In this document: piece after piece, positions 47,532 through 57,240 of the stretch
Position numbering within the stretch: the first letter of the stretch is position 1
How the letters are laid out: each line of letters begins with the position of its first letter
Assembly: GCF_022829545.1 (NCBI RefSeq)
Contig: NZ_JAKSYM010000321.1
Span: forward strand, 1 to 64,000
Length of the DNA stretch: 64,000 nt
DNA from: Methylobacterium sp. J-030
GTDB taxonomy: Bacteria > Pseudomonadota > Alphaproteobacteria > Rhizobiales > Beijerinckiaceae
Direction: 5' to 3'
Position numbers and translations under genes: made by a program
Notes under the pieces: model-generated
The model's input: the letters and a program-made list of their open reading frames with translations, nothing else
The model's database searches: none
Told to the model about the DNA's origin: nothing

Positions 47532-48854
47532 ATGCACAGCCACCACGGCCTCACGCCGCGCCTGAAGCCGCTCTCGGCCCGACGTTCGACCACGCTGTCG
47601 GTGCTGGACATCGGCACCAGCAAGGTCGTCTGCCTCATCGCCGAGCTGCAGCCCGCCGAGGCGCTGACGACGCTGCGGGGCCGCACGCACCTCGCGCGCA
47701 TCATCGGCATCGGCCATCAGCGCTCCCTCGGGCTGAAGGGCGGCGCCATCGTCGACCTCGCCGCCGCCGAGGGCGCGATCCGGCAGGCGGTCCACGCCGC
47801 CGAGCGGATGGCCAAGGTCGAGGTCCAGTCGGTCATCGTCAACATGTCGGGCGGCCGGCTCGCCTCGCAGCATTTCCAGGCGCGGGTGAACGTCCGCTCC
47901 GGCGCCGTAACGGGCAGCGACGTCGAGCGGGTGCTGGAGACGGCGAGCGCTCACGGCGTCAGCCCCGGCCGCGCGGTGCTCCACGCCCTGCCGACCGGCT
48001 ACGCGCTGGACGGCCAGGGCGCCGTGATCGACCCGTCGGGCATGATCGGCGAGGCGCTCAGCGTCGACCTGCACGTAGTCACGAGCGAGCTGGCGGCCGC
48101 CCGCAACGTCATGCTGGCGGTGGAGCATTGCCATCTCGGGGTCGAGGCGGTGATCGCCACGCCCTACGCGGCCGGCCTGTCGGCGCTCGTCGACGACGAG
48201 GCCGAGATGGGCGTCTGCGTCGTCGACATGGGCGGCGGCACGACCAGCGTCGGCGTGTTCTCGGGCGGCCATCTCGTCCACGTGGACGCGGTGGCGGTCG
48301 GCGGCCACCACGTCACCATGGACATCGCCCGCGGCCTCTCGACCCGCATGGCGGCGGCCGAGCGGCTGAAGACCCTTTACGGCTCGGCCCTCTCCACCCC
48401 GTCGGACGAGCGCGACATGATCGCGGTCCACGGCGTCGGCGAGGACGAGGGCGAGGCCCCGGCCCATATCCCGCGCTCGCAGCTCGTGCGGATCATCAAG
48501 CCGCGGGTGGAGGAGGTGGTCGAGCTGGTGCGTGACCGCCTGCGCGAGGCGGGCTTTGCCGCGCAGGCCGGCCGGCGGGTGGTGCTCACCGGCGGCGCCA
48601 GCCAGCTCGTCGGCCTGCCGGAGGTCGCCCGCCGGGTCCTCCAGGGGCAGGTTCGGATCGGCCGTCCCCTCGGGATCCGGGGCCTGCCGGAGGCCGCCAA
48701 GGGCCCGGCCTTCTCGGCGGCGGTCGGCCTGCTGGTCTACCCGCAGGTTGCCCATGCCGAGCATTTCGAGCCGCGGGGGCACGGTGCCTTCGCGGCGACT
48801 GGAACCGACAACTACCTGAACCGGGTCGGCCGCTGGCTCCGGGACAGTTTCTAG
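47532..48854 (+). CDS. ftsA: Cell division protein FtsA
   Basis: A 440-residue actin-like protein tethering FtsZ filaments to the membrane. ATP-fold motifs: [16 protein letters not shown] (phosphate 1), [18 protein letters not shown] (phosphate 2), and [21 protein letters not shown] (adenosine). The SHS2-type 1C domain lies near residues 85-165 ([20 protein letters not shown]). The C-terminal amphipathic helix is [13 protein letters not shown], the membrane anchor. It is 88 bp before ftsZ. Confidence 0.97.
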   Translation: MHSHHGLTPRLKPLSARRSTTLSVLDIGTSKVVCLIAELQPAEALTTLRGRTHLARIIGIGHQRSLGLKGGAIVDLAAAEGAIRQAVHAAERMAKVEVQSVIVNMSGGRLASQHFQARVNVRSGAVTGSDVERVLETASAHGVSPGRAVLHALPTGYALDGQGAVIDPSGMIGEALSVDLHVVTSELAAARNVMLAVEHCHLGVEAVIATPYAAGLSALVDDEAEMGVCVVDMGGGTTSVGVFSGGHLVHVDAVAVGGHHVTMDIARGLSTRMAAAERLKTLYGSALSTPSDERDMIAVHGVGEDEGEAPAHIPRSQLVRIIKPRVEEVVELVRDRLREAGFAAQAGRRVVLTGGASQLVGLPEVARRVLQGQVRIGRPLGIRGLPEAAKGPAFSAAVGLLVYPQVAHAEHFEPRGHGAFAATGTDNYLNRVGRWLRDSF

Positions 48855-48942
48855 GATTTCGCCCCCGCCCGACGGGTGGGTCGAAGAGTATCCGGCGCCG
48901 CGGCGTCGCACGGACAGCACAGTTAGCGAGAGGCTCGACACC

Positions 48943-50673
48943 ATGGCCATCACCCTCCAGGCGCCGGACATCCGGGAACTGAAGCCCCGCATCACCGTCT
49001 TCGGCGTCGGTGGCGCCGGCGGCAATGCCGTCAACAACATGATCGAGTCCGGCCTGCTGGGCTGCGAGTTCGTGGTCGCCAACACCGACGCACAGGCGCT
49101 CACGTCGTCGAAGGCCGAGCGGGTGATCCAGATGGGCCTCGGCGTGACGCAGGGCCTCGGTGCCGGCTCGCACCCGGAGGTCGGCTCGGCCGCCGCCGAC
49201 GAGGTGATCGACGAGATCCGCGACCAGCTCTCGGGCGCCCACATGTGCTTCATCACCGCCGGCATGGGCGGCGGCACCGGCACTGGCGCCGCCCCGGTCA
49301 TCGCCCGGGCGGCCCGCGACATGGGCATCCTGACGGTCGGCGTCGTGACGAAGCCGTTCCAGTTCGAGGGCATCCGCCGGATGCGCACCGCTGAATCCGG
49401 CATCCAGGAGTTGCAGGCCGCGGTCGACACCCTGATCGTGATCCCGAACCAGAACCTGTTCCGGGTCGCCAACGAGAAGACCACCTTCGCGGACGCCTTC
49501 GCGATGGCCGACCAGGTGCTCTATTCGGGCGTCGCCTGCATCACCGACCTGATGGTGAAGGAGGGCCTGATCAACCTCGACTTCGCCGACGTGCGGGCGA
49601 TCATGCGCGGCATGGGCAAGGCCATGATGGGCACCGGCGAGGCGTCGGGCGAGAAGCGCGCCAACCGCGCCGCCGAGGCCGCCATCGCCAACCCGCTCCT
49701 CGACGACGTGTCGATGAAGGGCGCCCGCGGCCTGCTGATCTCGATCACCGGCGGCTCGGACCTGACCCTGTACGAGCTCGACGAGGCCGCCACCCGCATC
49801 CGCGAGGAGGTCGATCAGGACGCCAACATCATCCTCGGCGCCACCTTCGACGAGAGCCTGGACGGCATCATCCGCGTGTCGGTGGTCGCCACCGGCATCG
49901 AGCCGGCGCTGATCGCGGCGAACTCGCCCAACAACCCGGCCATCGCCGAGACCGAGCAGCGCATCGCCGAGGTCGCCGAGCGCCTGCGCGCCGAGGCCCG
50001 CGCCCGCACCGCCTCGCCGGTGCCGAGCATCCGCACCGAGGCGGTCGCCCCGGCGCCGGCGCCGGCCCCCGCGCCGCAGCCGGCCCCGGAGATGCGGTCC
50101 GAGCCCCTGGCCATCCGCGAGCCCGCCGCGCCGATGATCCGCGACGACGTCGTGCTCGCCCCGGTCCAGCCCCGGGCCGCAGCGCCCTTCGTCCCGCCGC
50201 CCGCGCCGCTTCCGGCCGAGCCCGCGCCGCAGTTCCAGGCCGGCCCGTTCGTGCCGCCGCGTCCGGCCGCCCCGGGCGGCACGCCGCTCGCCCGCGCCCC
50301 GCGGATGCCGCAGATCCACGAGCTGCCGCCGATCGCCCAGACCCAGATCCTGGCGAACCGCGCCCAGGAGGAGGCGGCTCCGGAATCCAAGCGGACGTCG
50401 CTCCTGCGCCGCCTCGCTACGGTTGGCTTCGGCGGGCGTCGCGACGAGATCGAGGGCGCACCCGCGGCCCGGGCCAACCCCGCTGCGCCGCAGCCGCAGA
50501 TGGCTCAGCCTCACGTTCCCCCGACTGCGCGCGCTCCGGCGGCTCCGGCGGTGCCGCAGTACCGCCCGGCTCAGGGCCATCTCGACGCGCAGGGGCGCGT
50601 CGCGCCCCAGCCGCGGATGATGGACGACGATCAACTGGAGATCCCGGCTTTCCTCCGCCGTCAGGCGAACTGA
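48943..50673 (+). CDS. ftsZ: Cell division GTPase FtsZ
   Basis: A 576-residue tubulin homologue forming the Z-ring. The GTPase core (about 1-320) has [15 protein letters not shown], the tubulin signature [15 protein letters not shown], and [11 protein letters not shown] for the T7 loop. The long linker (about 335-555) is very rich in Pro/Ala, as in other alphaproteobacteria and longer than in E. coli (383 total). The conserved C-terminal peptide that binds FtsA and other partners is [17 protein letters not shown] terminator hairpin follows. Confidence 0.97.
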   Translation: MAITLQAPDIRELKPRITVFGVGGAGGNAVNNMIESGLLGCEFVVANTDAQALTSSKAERVIQMGLGVTQGLGAGSHPEVGSAAADEVIDEIRDQLSGAHMCFITAGMGGGTGTGAAPVIARAARDMGILTVGVVTKPFQFEGIRRMRTAESGIQELQAAVDTLIVIPNQNLFRVANEKTTFADAFAMADQVLYSGVACITDLMVKEGLINLDFADVRAIMRGMGKAMMGTGEASGEKRANRAAEAAIANPLLDDVSMKGARGLLISITGGSDLTLYELDEAATRIREEVDQDANIILGATFDESLDGIIRVSVVATGIEPALIAANSPNNPAIAETEQRIAEVAERLRAEARARTASPVPSIRTEAVAPAPAPAPAPQPAPEMRSEPLAIREPAAPMIRDDVVLAPVQPRAAAPFVPPPAPLPAEPAPQFQAGPFVPPRPAAPGGTPLARAPRMPQIHELPPIAQTQILANRAQEEAAPESKRTSLLRRLATVGFGGRRDEIEGAPAARANPAAPQPQMAQPHVPPTARAPAAPAVPQYRPAQGHLDAQGRVAPQPRMMDDDQLEIPAFLRRQAN

Positions 50674-50703
50674 GGCCGCTTCCGGGTCCGATCGCGAACG
50701 AGG

Positions 50704-50733
50704 GCCGGCGATTGACCGCCGGCTCTTCGTGTT
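50704..50733 (+). terminator. Probable terminator after ftsZ
   Basis: GCCGGCG, loop ATTGAC, CGCCGGC (50704-50723), followed by the moderately T-rich TCTTCGTGTT. The stem is perfect but the T-run is weak. It fits the end of the dcw transcript before lpxC, which has its own promoter. Confidence 0.6.
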
Positions 50734-50845
50734 GGACGAGCACAATCTCAGGTTTCAAATGCCCGTGTCGGAGGCGTTGCCTGCGGCCTCCTGACTCTGT
50801 CTTCCGGGGATGTCTGGTGCATCCATGACACAGATCGGCCGCGGG

Positions 50846-50864
50846 TTAGCCCTGCGGTAACCAT
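50846..50864 (+). promoter_or_regulatory. Putative CtrA-type box upstream of lpxC
   Basis: TTAG, 7 nt (CCCTGCG), then GTAACCAT, with spacing as in the boxes at 2658, 39725 and 55227. It is 80 bp upstream of the -35 box of the probable lpxC promoter. No other feature explains this AT-richer spot. Confidence 0.4.
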
Positions 50865-50944
50865 TTTTTAAGCCGTTGATCACACAGCATTTTGCGTCTG
50901 CCGAACTGCAAGCGTGTCTGTAACAGTGCGTAAGAATCCGTGAT

Positions 50945-50973
50945 TTGGCTGCCCTGTGCGGTGCAGCTATAGA
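50945..50973 (+). promoter_or_regulatory. Probable sigma-70 promoter of lpxC
   Basis: TTGGCT (50945-50950), exactly 17 nt, then TATAGA (50968-50973), in an otherwise GC-rich region. The lpxC start is 139 bp downstream, leaving a long leader. The rest of the 438-bp gap holds the ftsZ terminator and a CtrA-like box. Confidence 0.65.
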
Positions 50974-51111
50974 AGCACCGAGACCGACGAAACATGCATC
51001 AGGATACAACCTGATGGCGTGAGCAGGGGCATCAAGCAGCGGACGGATCAGTCAGTCTTCTCCCATTCCCTGTCGGAATGGCGGAACCTGATCGCGGCCG
51101 GGGGCTAAGGA

Positions 51112-52059
51112 ATGCGAACGCTGAAACAGACGACCCTCAAAGGGCCGGCGACTCTTTCGGGCATCGGGGTCCATTCCGGGAACCCCGCCGAGATCACGCT
51201 CCGGCCCGCACCCGCCAATCACGGCATCGCCTTCCTCCGCACCGGTACGCCCCATGGCAATGACCGCCTGATCAAGGCGCATCACGCCCTCGTCTCCGCC
51301 ACCGAACTCTGCACCGTCCTGGGCGACGTCGAGACCGGCGCGGTTGCCACCGTCGAACACCTGATGTCCGCCCTCTTCGGCCTGGGCGTCGACAACGCCC
51401 TGATCGAGATCGACGGGCCCGAGATGCCCATCCTCGACGGGTCCGCACTGCCCTTCGTCGAAGCCATCGATCAGGTCGGGATCGCCACCTGCGGCACGCC
51501 CCGCCGCTGGCTCAAGGTGCTGCGCCACGTCCGAATCGAGACCGGCCGCTCCTTCGCGGAGCTGCGCCCGATCGACCGAGGCTTCCGCCTCGACGTCGAG
51601 ATCGATTTCGAGAGCCCGGTGATCGGCCGCTCGCGCAAGGCGATGGACCTGTCGCCCGCGAGCTACCGCCGCGAGATCGCCGGCGCCCGGACCTTCGGGA
51701 TGATGCGGGACGTGGAGCGCTACTGGAAGGCGGGCTTCGCCCTCGGCGCCTCCCTGGAGAACACCGTGGCGGTCGGCGAGACCGCGGTGGTTAACCCGGA
51801 GGGCTTGCGCTTCCCGGACGAGTTCGTCCGGCACAAGATCCTCGACGCGGTCGGCGACCTCGCGCTTGCCGGCCTGCCGATCCAGGGCGCCTACCGCTCC
51901 TTCTGCGGCGGACACCGGATGAATGTCGGCGTACTCTCCGCCCTCCTGGCCGACCGGGCCAACTACGCGATCGTCGAGGCCCAGAATCCGCGCCGCGAGA
52001 CGACCCTCTCCGAACTCGGCGCCGGCCTCGGGCTCGCGGCTTTCGCGGCCGACCTCTGA
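51112..52059 (+). CDS. lpxC: UDP-3-O-acyl-N-acetylglucosamine deacetylase LpxC
   Basis: A 315-residue zinc enzyme making the committed step of lipid A synthesis. It begins MRTLKQTTLKGPATLSGIGVHSG. The zinc/active-site motifs are VEHLMSALFGLGVDNALIEIDGPEMPILDGSA, RTFGMMRDVE, and the C-terminal DEFVRHKILDAVGDLALAG and GHRMN. Length is normal (about 305-320). Promoter at 50945. Confidence 0.97.
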   Translation: MRTLKQTTLKGPATLSGIGVHSGNPAEITLRPAPANHGIAFLRTGTPHGNDRLIKAHHALVSATELCTVLGDVETGAVATVEHLMSALFGLGVDNALIEIDGPEMPILDGSALPFVEAIDQVGIATCGTPRRWLKVLRHVRIETGRSFAELRPIDRGFRLDVEIDFESPVIGRSRKAMDLSPASYRREIAGARTFGMMRDVERYWKAGFALGASLENTVAVGETAVVNPEGLRFPDEFVRHKILDAVGDLALAGLPIQGAYRSFCGGHRMNVGVLSALLADRANYAIVEAQNPRRETTLSELGAGLGLAAFAADL

Positions 52060-52249
52060 CCATCAACCTGTGGTCCGCAAGACACAGTCGGCGAACGATC
52101 CAGCCCGCCTCAGCCTTGCCGCTTTCGTGCCCGAATCAACCGGCACGGTTTAACGGTCCGTGAACGGCGGGCACGGCCCGGCGGGTCGGATCCACGCACG
52201 CGATGGCATGACGGCGCGGGATGGCGCCGCTTCCGGGAAAGAGCGCCAG

Positions 52250-53131
52250 ATGCCTGTCACCTTTCGTCACCGCCGGGCGGCGGCCTTCGCGGCCCCCCTC
52301 ATGGCCGTCCTCGGCCTGGGCCTCGGCGGCTGCGACTTCGACCCGACCAATCTCTTCGCCGAGAAGTACAAACCCGAGGTCGTGCCGGACGTGCCGGCCG
52401 ACAAGCTCTACAGCGACGGCCTGGCGAAGCTCGAAGACAGCGACTACGAGGGCGCGGTCAAGAAATTCGACAGCCTCGACAAGCAGTACCAGTATTCCGA
52501 ATGGTCCCGGAAGGCGCTGCTGATGACCGCCTACGCGAATTACGAGGGCCAGAAGTACGACGAGGCGATCAGCGCCTCGAAGCGCTACCTGCAGCGGCAC
52601 CCGGCCAGCAAGGACGCGGCCTACGCGCAGTACCTGATGGCGATGTCGAACTACAAGCAGATCCCGGACGTGACCCGCGACCAGGAGCGGTCCGAGAAGG
52701 CGCTCGTAGCACTTCAGGAACTCGTCCAGAAGTATCCGACCTCGGAATACGCCATCGACGCCAAGGCGAAGATCCAGATCACCCGCGATCAGCTCGCCGG
52801 CAAGGAGATGGAGGTCGGGCGCTTCTATCTTGAGAGGCGCAACTTCCCGGCGGCGATCAACCGCTTCCGCGACGTGGTCTCCAAATATCAGACCACCCGC
52901 CACGCCGAGGAAGCGCTGGAGCGCCTGACCGAGGCCTACTGGGCGCTCGGCATCGCCCAGGAGGCCCAGAACTCCGCCGCGGTGCTCGGGCACAACTTCC
53001 CCGAGAGTCCCTGGTACAAGGACGCGCACGCGCTCCTCGCCCAGAACGGCCTGGAGCCCCGCGAGGAGAAGAGTTCGTTCCTCTCGAAGATCTATCGCAC
53101 GGTCGCGGGCAAGACTGCCTCGGCCGAGTGA
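52250..53131 (+). CDS. bamD: Outer-membrane assembly lipoprotein BamD
   Basis: A 293-residue lipoprotein of the BAM complex, which folds beta-barrel proteins into the outer membrane. The signal peptide ends in the lipobox LGGC (AAPLMAVLGLGLGGCDFD). Five TPR-like helical repeats follow (KLYSDGLAKLEDSDYEGAVKKFDSLDKQ, then SRKALLMTAYANYEGQKYDEAISASKRYLQRHP and others). ATG 52250 is preferred over upstream in-frame ATGs, which would spoil the signal peptide. A repeat element follows, then recN. Confidence 0.94.
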   Translation: MPVTFRHRRAAAFAAPLMAVLGLGLGGCDFDPTNLFAEKYKPEVVPDVPADKLYSDGLAKLEDSDYEGAVKKFDSLDKQYQYSEWSRKALLMTAYANYEGQKYDEAISASKRYLQRHPASKDAAYAQYLMAMSNYKQIPDVTRDQERSEKALVALQELVQKYPTSEYAIDAKAKIQITRDQLAGKEMEVGRFYLERRNFPAAINRFRDVVSKYQTTRHAEEALERLTEAYWALGIAQEAQNSAAVLGHNFPESPWYKDAHALLAQNGLEPREEKSSFLSKIYRTVAGKTASAE

Positions 53132-53154
53132 GAGGCTGGTCGACCCGCGATACC

Positions 53155-53280
53155 GGGTTGCCAAAGGGCTGCGCCCCTTGGCGGCTTCTCAGGGCGGGGC
53201 CCGGGGATGTCCGGCCCTGAGACGTTCCCAGGGCTCTGCCCTGGACCCGCGAAAGGTCTCGACCTTTCGAAACCATCCTT
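53155..53280. repeat. Repeat family B, copy 2 (full)
   Basis: Between bamD and recN. It contains CCAAAGGGCTGCGCCCCTTGG (a hairpin), a GC-rich middle, then GAGACGTTCC, CAGGGCTCTGCCCTGG, GACCCGCGAAAGGTCTCGACC and TTTCGAAACC. The second half matches 38000-38066, and inverted 61622-61667. The remainder of the 331-bp gap to recN shows no gene and no LexA-type box that I can recognise. Confidence 0.75.
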
Positions 53281-53462
53281 CGATCCACCGGATCGCAACG
53301 CGCTCGCTCCGGGTTCCGGGCCGCGGCGTCGTCGCAGTCCCGCCTTGCAGGCTCGGAGCCATAGGCTCCGGGCCTTTCCCGTTGTGCGACGCATTTTTGG
53401 GGTGAATCGGCGCTGCGACGGCCTTATGTCTGCGAACCCATCCTGAGGAATGTCCTCGCCGC

Positions 53463-55136
53463 ATGCTGGCGCAGCTCGCCATCCGCGACATCGTCCTGAT
53501 CGACCGACTCGAACTCAATTTCCGCGCGGGCCTCAGCGTCCTGACCGGGGAGACGGGCGCGGGCAAATCGATCCTGCTCGACGCCTTCGCCCTGGCGCTC
53601 GGCGGCCGCGGCGACGGTCGCCTCGTCCGGCACGGGGAAGCACAGGGTGTCGTCACCGCCGTGTTCGACCTCCCGCTGGATCATCCGGCGCGCCGGATCG
53701 CCGCCGAGGCCGAGATCGACACCGAGGGCGACCTGATCCTGCGCCGGACCCAGATGGCGGACGGCCGGACCCGCGCCTTCGTCAACGACCAGCCGGTGGG
53801 CGTGCAGGTCCTGCGCGCGATCGGTGCCGCCCTGGTGGAGATCCACGGGCAGCACGACGACCGGGCGCTGGCCGATCCGGCCTCGCATCGGGCGATCCTC
53901 GACGCGTTCGGCGGCCTTCACAGCCAGCTCACTAAGGTCGCGGCGGCGTCCCGGGCGGTCCGCACCGCCCGCGCCGACCTCGCCGAGCACCGCGCCCGCG
54001 TCGAGGCGGCCCGCAAGGAGGCCGATTTTCTCCGCCACGCCGTTAAGGAGCTGGCCGCGCTCGCGCCGCAGCCCGGCGAGGAGGCGCAGCTCGCCGAGCG
54101 CCGCACCATCATGCAGCAGTCGGAGAAGGTGGCGCGCGAGCTGAACGAAGCGCTGGAGGCGGTGGGCGGGCCCCATTCCGGGGTGCCGCATATCTCGGCC
54201 GCCCTGCGCAAGCTGGAGCGCCGCGCCGCGCAGCTCCCGGCCCTGGTCGACCCCTGCGTCAACGCCCTCGATGCCGCGATGGTCGCCCTCGACGAGGCCC
54301 GCGCGGTGCTCGACGCCGCGGTGGCCGAGACCGAGTTCGACCCCCGCGACCTGGAGCGGGTGGAGGAGCGGCTGTTCGCCCTGCGGGCGGCCGCCCGCAA
54401 GTACGACGTTCCGGCCGACGACCTCGCGGCCCTGGCCGAGCGCTATGCCGGCGACGTGGCGGCGATCGATGCGGGTGAAGCCGCGCTCGGCGGCCTGGAG
54501 CAGGCGCTCGTCGAGGCGGAGGCGACCTATGCGGAGGCGGCCGAGAAGCTCAGCGCCGGCCGCCGCCGCGCGGCCAAGCAGCTCGATGCCGCCGTGAAGG
54601 CCGAGCTGCCGCCCCTGAAGCTGGAGCGGGCCCGGTTCATCACCGAGATCGTCACCGATCCGGACGCGCGCGATCCGGCCGGCATCGACCGGGTCGAGTT
54701 CTGGGCACAGACCAACCCCGGCACCAAGCCCGGCCCGATGATGAAGGTCGCCTCCGGCGGCGAGTTGTCGCGCTTCATGCTCGCCCTCAAGGTCGTGCTC
54801 GCCGACAAGGGCTCGGCTCCGACGCTGATCTTCGACGAGATTGATACCGGCGTCGGCGGCGCCGTGGCGGATGCGATCGGGTTGCGCCTCGCACGCCTCG
54901 CCGCGACCGTTCAGGTCGTCGCCGTCACCCATGCGCCGCAGGTCGCGGCGCGCGCCGAGACGCATTTCCTGATCGCCAAGGCGCCCGTGAAGGGCGCCGG
55001 ACGCGTCGCCACCCGCGTGGCGAGCCTGCCGGTGGCGGAACGCCGGGAAGAGATCGCGCGGATGCTCGCGGGCGCGACGGTCACCGACGAGGCCCGCGCG
55101 GCCGCGGCGCGGCTCCTCCAGGGCGCAGACGGTTAG
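53463..55136 (+). CDS. recN: DNA repair protein RecN
   Basis: A 557-residue SMC-like ATPase acting on DNA double-strand breaks. The N-terminal half-site has GETGAGKSILLDAFALALGG (Walker A); long coiled coils occupy about residues 155-360. The C-terminal half-site has VASGGELSRFMLALKVVLAD (signature), LIFDEIDTGVGGAVADAIG (Walker B) and VVAVTHAPQVAA. Length typical (about 550-560). It probably responds to DNA damage, but no LexA box is obvious upstream. Confidence 0.96.
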   Translation: MLAQLAIRDIVLIDRLELNFRAGLSVLTGETGAGKSILLDAFALALGGRGDGRLVRHGEAQGVVTAVFDLPLDHPARRIAAEAEIDTEGDLILRRTQMADGRTRAFVNDQPVGVQVLRAIGAALVEIHGQHDDRALADPASHRAILDAFGGLHSQLTKVAAASRAVRTARADLAEHRARVEAARKEADFLRHAVKELAALAPQPGEEAQLAERRTIMQQSEKVARELNEALEAVGGPHSGVPHISAALRKLERRAAQLPALVDPCVNALDAAMVALDEARAVLDAAVAETEFDPRDLERVEERLFALRAAARKYDVPADDLAALAERYAGDVAAIDAGEAALGGLEQALVEAEATYAEAAEKLSAGRRRAAKQLDAAVKAELPPLKLERARFITEIVTDPDARDPAGIDRVEFWAQTNPGTKPGPMMKVASGGELSRFMLALKVVLADKGSAPTLIFDEIDTGVGGAVADAIGLRLARLAATVQVVAVTHAPQVAARAETHFLIAKAPVKGAGRVATRVASLPVAERREEIARMLAGATVTDEARAAAARLLQGADG

Positions 55137-55226
55137 AGCGCTGTCCGCCGGAGGGGACACCGGTCAGCGCGGGAGCGCGCCTCGACGCCGGCTCCGGTAA
55201 CAGGTAAGCTTAACCGTGAGTTGACG

Positions 55227-55245
55227 ATAACGTTTCGTTAACCAT
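55227..55245 (+). promoter_or_regulatory. Putative CtrA-type box upstream of NepR-like gene
   Basis: ATAA, 7 nt (CGTTTCG), then TTAACCAT, with another TTAACC half-site at 55210-55215 just upstream. The box ends 68 bp before the small gene at 55314. The match is close to the CtrA consensus; binding is inferred. Confidence 0.5.
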
Positions 55246-55313
55246 TCCTGGTGACATTATCCACAGCCCGGCACCGCAGCGGGTTTTGGGCGGTCGAAGG
55301 GCGGGAGGAAGAG

Positions 55314-55514
55314 ATGAAGCCGTCAATCGTCGATTCCGGGGCGCTTCTCGACGCGGGACAGACGCAGAAGCGCGCGATCGATACCCGCCAGCTCGGCCTC
55401 TCGCTCCGCTCCGTCTACGAGGGCAGCGTCGACACGCAGCCGATCACCGATACCCATGTGGAGCTGCTCCTGCGCCTGCGCCAGAAGGAGCGGGAGCTGC
55501 GTCGGGCGGGCTGA
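55314..55514 (+). CDS. Small NepR-like protein (possible anti-sigma factor)
   Basis: A 66-residue protein. The core LGLSLRSVYEGSVDTQPITDTHVELLLRL follows the pattern of NepR helix 1 and helix 2 (LRxxYDxVVxxPVPDxFLDLLxxL). NepR sequesters the general stress sigma factor EcfG until PhyR binds it. The genes for PhyR and EcfG, which normally flank nepR, are absent here, so this would be an orphan paralogue or a diverged relative. GGGAGGAAGAG is a strong ribosome site for ATG 55314; the longer frame from 55251 is unlikely. Confidence 0.7.
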   Translation: MKPSIVDSGALLDAGQTQKRAIDTRQLGLSLRSVYEGSVDTQPITDTHVELLLRLRQKERELRRAG

Positions 55515-55638
55515 GCCGATCGGCGTTGGCAGACCAACGTTTCATCCGCTCAGGTCTATGACGGGCCACGGGTTTGCATCGCAATACCGGCGGCTGCCCG
55601 TGCGAAATCCGCTCGGGTCGGAGCGGCGGCGCGACGCC

Positions 55639-55884
55639 TCACCAGCGGCGCGCCCCGGGCCTCCGGCGATACTCGGCCGCACGAATCAGCGTCAGCACCC
55701 GGTCGAGGTTGACCAGCAGATCCGCCTCCTCGCGCCGCGCCGCGGCAGCCGCGTCCGGATCGCTGCTGAACTTCTGACGCGCCTGCGCGAGCGCCAGGGC
55801 GCGCTCCACCGCCTCCCGCTCGGCATGCAGGGCAAGCCAGCCCGGGTCGACCTTCGTCGCTGAATCGGCGCTTTCGCCCTCCAC
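55639..55884 (-). CDS. Small helical hypothetical protein
   Basis: An 81-residue protein with a GTG start at 55884, preceded by GGAAGGAAG at good spacing. It is mostly helical: DPGWLALHAEREAVERALALAQARQKFSSDPDAAAAARREEADLLVNLDRVLTLIRAAEYRRR. No family, signal peptide or membrane helix is seen. It is convergent with the NepR-like gene and lies next to the PhoB box region on the other side. A longer frame upstream to 56115 is probably shadow. Confidence 0.6.
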   Translation of the reverse strand: MEGESADSATKVDPGWLALHAEREAVERALALAQARQKFSSDPDAAAAARREEADLLVNLDRVLTLIRAAEYRRRPGARRW

Positions 55885-55960
55885 GGTGACCACTTCCTTC
55901 CGTGCCGTTACCGGGAGAAACGCGCGAGACCCGTGAACCGTGCCGCATGACCTGCGGCGT

Positions 55961-55991
55961 GATGTCATGCCGATGTCATCTACCTGTCGTA
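55961..55991 (+). promoter_or_regulatory. PhoB box (three 11-bp repeats) upstream of pstS
   Basis: TGTCAT at 55963, TGTCAT at 55974 and TGTCGT at 55985, exactly 11 bp apart, fit the PhoB recognition unit (CTGTCAT repeated each 11 bp). It lies 124 bp before pstS and should activate pstSCAB-phoUB under phosphate limitation. The spacer between repeats is GCCGA and CTACC. Confidence 0.85.
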
Positions 55992-56114
55992 ACCGCGCAG
56001 CCATCGGGCGGCCGGCGCTGGGTCTTTCTGGAGATCGGCCGCAAGGCTCTGCCGCGGGCATGAGCATGCCGGCGGGGCAGTGCAGGCACTTGCCCGACGG
56101 CAACGGAGATTCCA

Positions 56115-57155
56115 TTGAGACCCTTCGCTTACGCGCTCGCCGTCGGCCTCGCGACGGTACAGCTGGCGTCCGCCGCGCTCGCCGCCGACATCACCGGGGC
56201 CGGCGCCACGTTCCCCTTCCCGGTCTATTCCAAATGGGCCGAGGCCTATCGGAAGGAATCCGGATCGGGCCTGAACTACCAGTCGATCGGCTCCGGCGGC
56301 GGGATCAAGCAGATCCAGGCCAAGACGGTCGATTTCGGCGCCACCGACGCGCCGCTCAAGGGCGAGCAGCTCGCCAAGGACGGCCTCGTCCAGTTCCCCA
56401 CCGTCATGGGCGGCGTCGTCCCGGTGGTGAACATCGCCGGCGTCGAGCCGGGCAAGCTCAAGCTCACCGGTGAAGTCCTTGCCGACATCTACGCCGGGAA
56501 GATCTCGAAGTGGACCGATCCGCGGATCGCGAAGCTGAACGAGGGCCTGAAGCTACCCGACACCAACATCACCCCGGTCTACCGGTCCGACGCCTCGGGC
56601 ACGACGAACATCTTCACGACCTACCTGTCGCAGGTCTCGGATGGGTGGAAGAAGGAGTACGGCGCGGCCACGACGATCTCCTGGCCGGTCGGCCAGGGCG
56701 GCAAGGGCAACGAGGGCGTGACCGCCACCGTCAAGCAGGTGCCGAACGCCATCGGTTACGTCGAATCCGCCTATGCCAAGCAGAACAAGCTCGCCTACGC
56801 CCTGCTCCAGAACAAGGCCGGCAAGTTCCCGCAGCCGGACGACAAGGCGTTCCAGGCGGCCGCCGCCAGCGCCGACTGGAAGTCGGCCCCGGGCTTCGGC
56901 ATCTCGTTGACCAACCAGGCGGGCGAGGATGCGTGGCCGATCACGGCGGCGACCTTCATCCTGGTCCACAAGGACCCGGCCGATCCGGCCAAGGCCGCCG
57001 ACGTGCTCAAGTTTTTCGACTGGGCCTATAAGAACGGCGACAAGCTCGCCTCGGATCTCGACTATGTTCCGCTGCCCGACAACGTCGTTTCACTGATCCA
57101 CGAGGAGTGGAAGAGCGTGAAGGGCAAGGATGGGAAGCCGGTTTACAACATGTAA
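56115..57155 (+). CDS. pstS: Phosphate-binding periplasmic protein PstS
   Basis: A 346-residue phosphate-binding protein with signal peptide (MRPFAYALAVGLATVQLASAALA then AD). Phosphate-contact loops are GAGATFPFPVYSKW, IGSGGGIKQI, FGATDAPL and RSDASGTTNIFT. It starts at TTG 56115, since no ATG fits the signal peptide; CAACGGAGAT is the ribosome site. First gene of the pst operon. A hairpin follows its stop. Confidence 0.95.
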   Translation: MRPFAYALAVGLATVQLASAALAADITGAGATFPFPVYSKWAEAYRKESGSGLNYQSIGSGGGIKQIQAKTVDFGATDAPLKGEQLAKDGLVQFPTVMGGVVPVVNIAGVEPGKLKLTGEVLADIYAGKISKWTDPRIAKLNEGLKLPDTNITPVYRSDASGTTNIFTTYLSQVSDGWKKEYGAATTISWPVGQGGKGNEGVTATVKQVPNAIGYVESAYAKQNKLAYALLQNKAGKFPQPDDKAFQAAAASADWKSAPGFGISLTNQAGEDAWPITAATFILVHKDPADPAKAADVLKFFDWAYKNGDKLASDLDYVPLPDNVVSLIHEEWKSVKGKDGKPVYNM

Positions 57156-57163
57156 GCCGCGTC

Positions 57164-57187
57164 GGGAGGAGGTTTCGGCCTCCTCCC
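57164..57187 (+). promoter_or_regulatory. Hairpin between pstS and pstC
   Basis: GGGAGGAGG, loop TTTCGG, CCTCCTCCC: a perfect 9-bp stem 8 nt after pstS with no T-run. It may stabilise the pstS part of the mRNA or lower read-through into pstC, giving more binding protein than transporter. Confidence 0.65.
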
Positions 57188-57240
57188 TCGCTTCCGGGAT
57201 CGCGCCGCGCTACCACGCCATCTTTCGCAGAGAACCGCGG

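Noticed and set aside
53390-53462. LexA box upstream of recN
   Set aside because: I looked for GAAC-N7-GAAC or GTTC-N7-GTTC and found only single half-sites.
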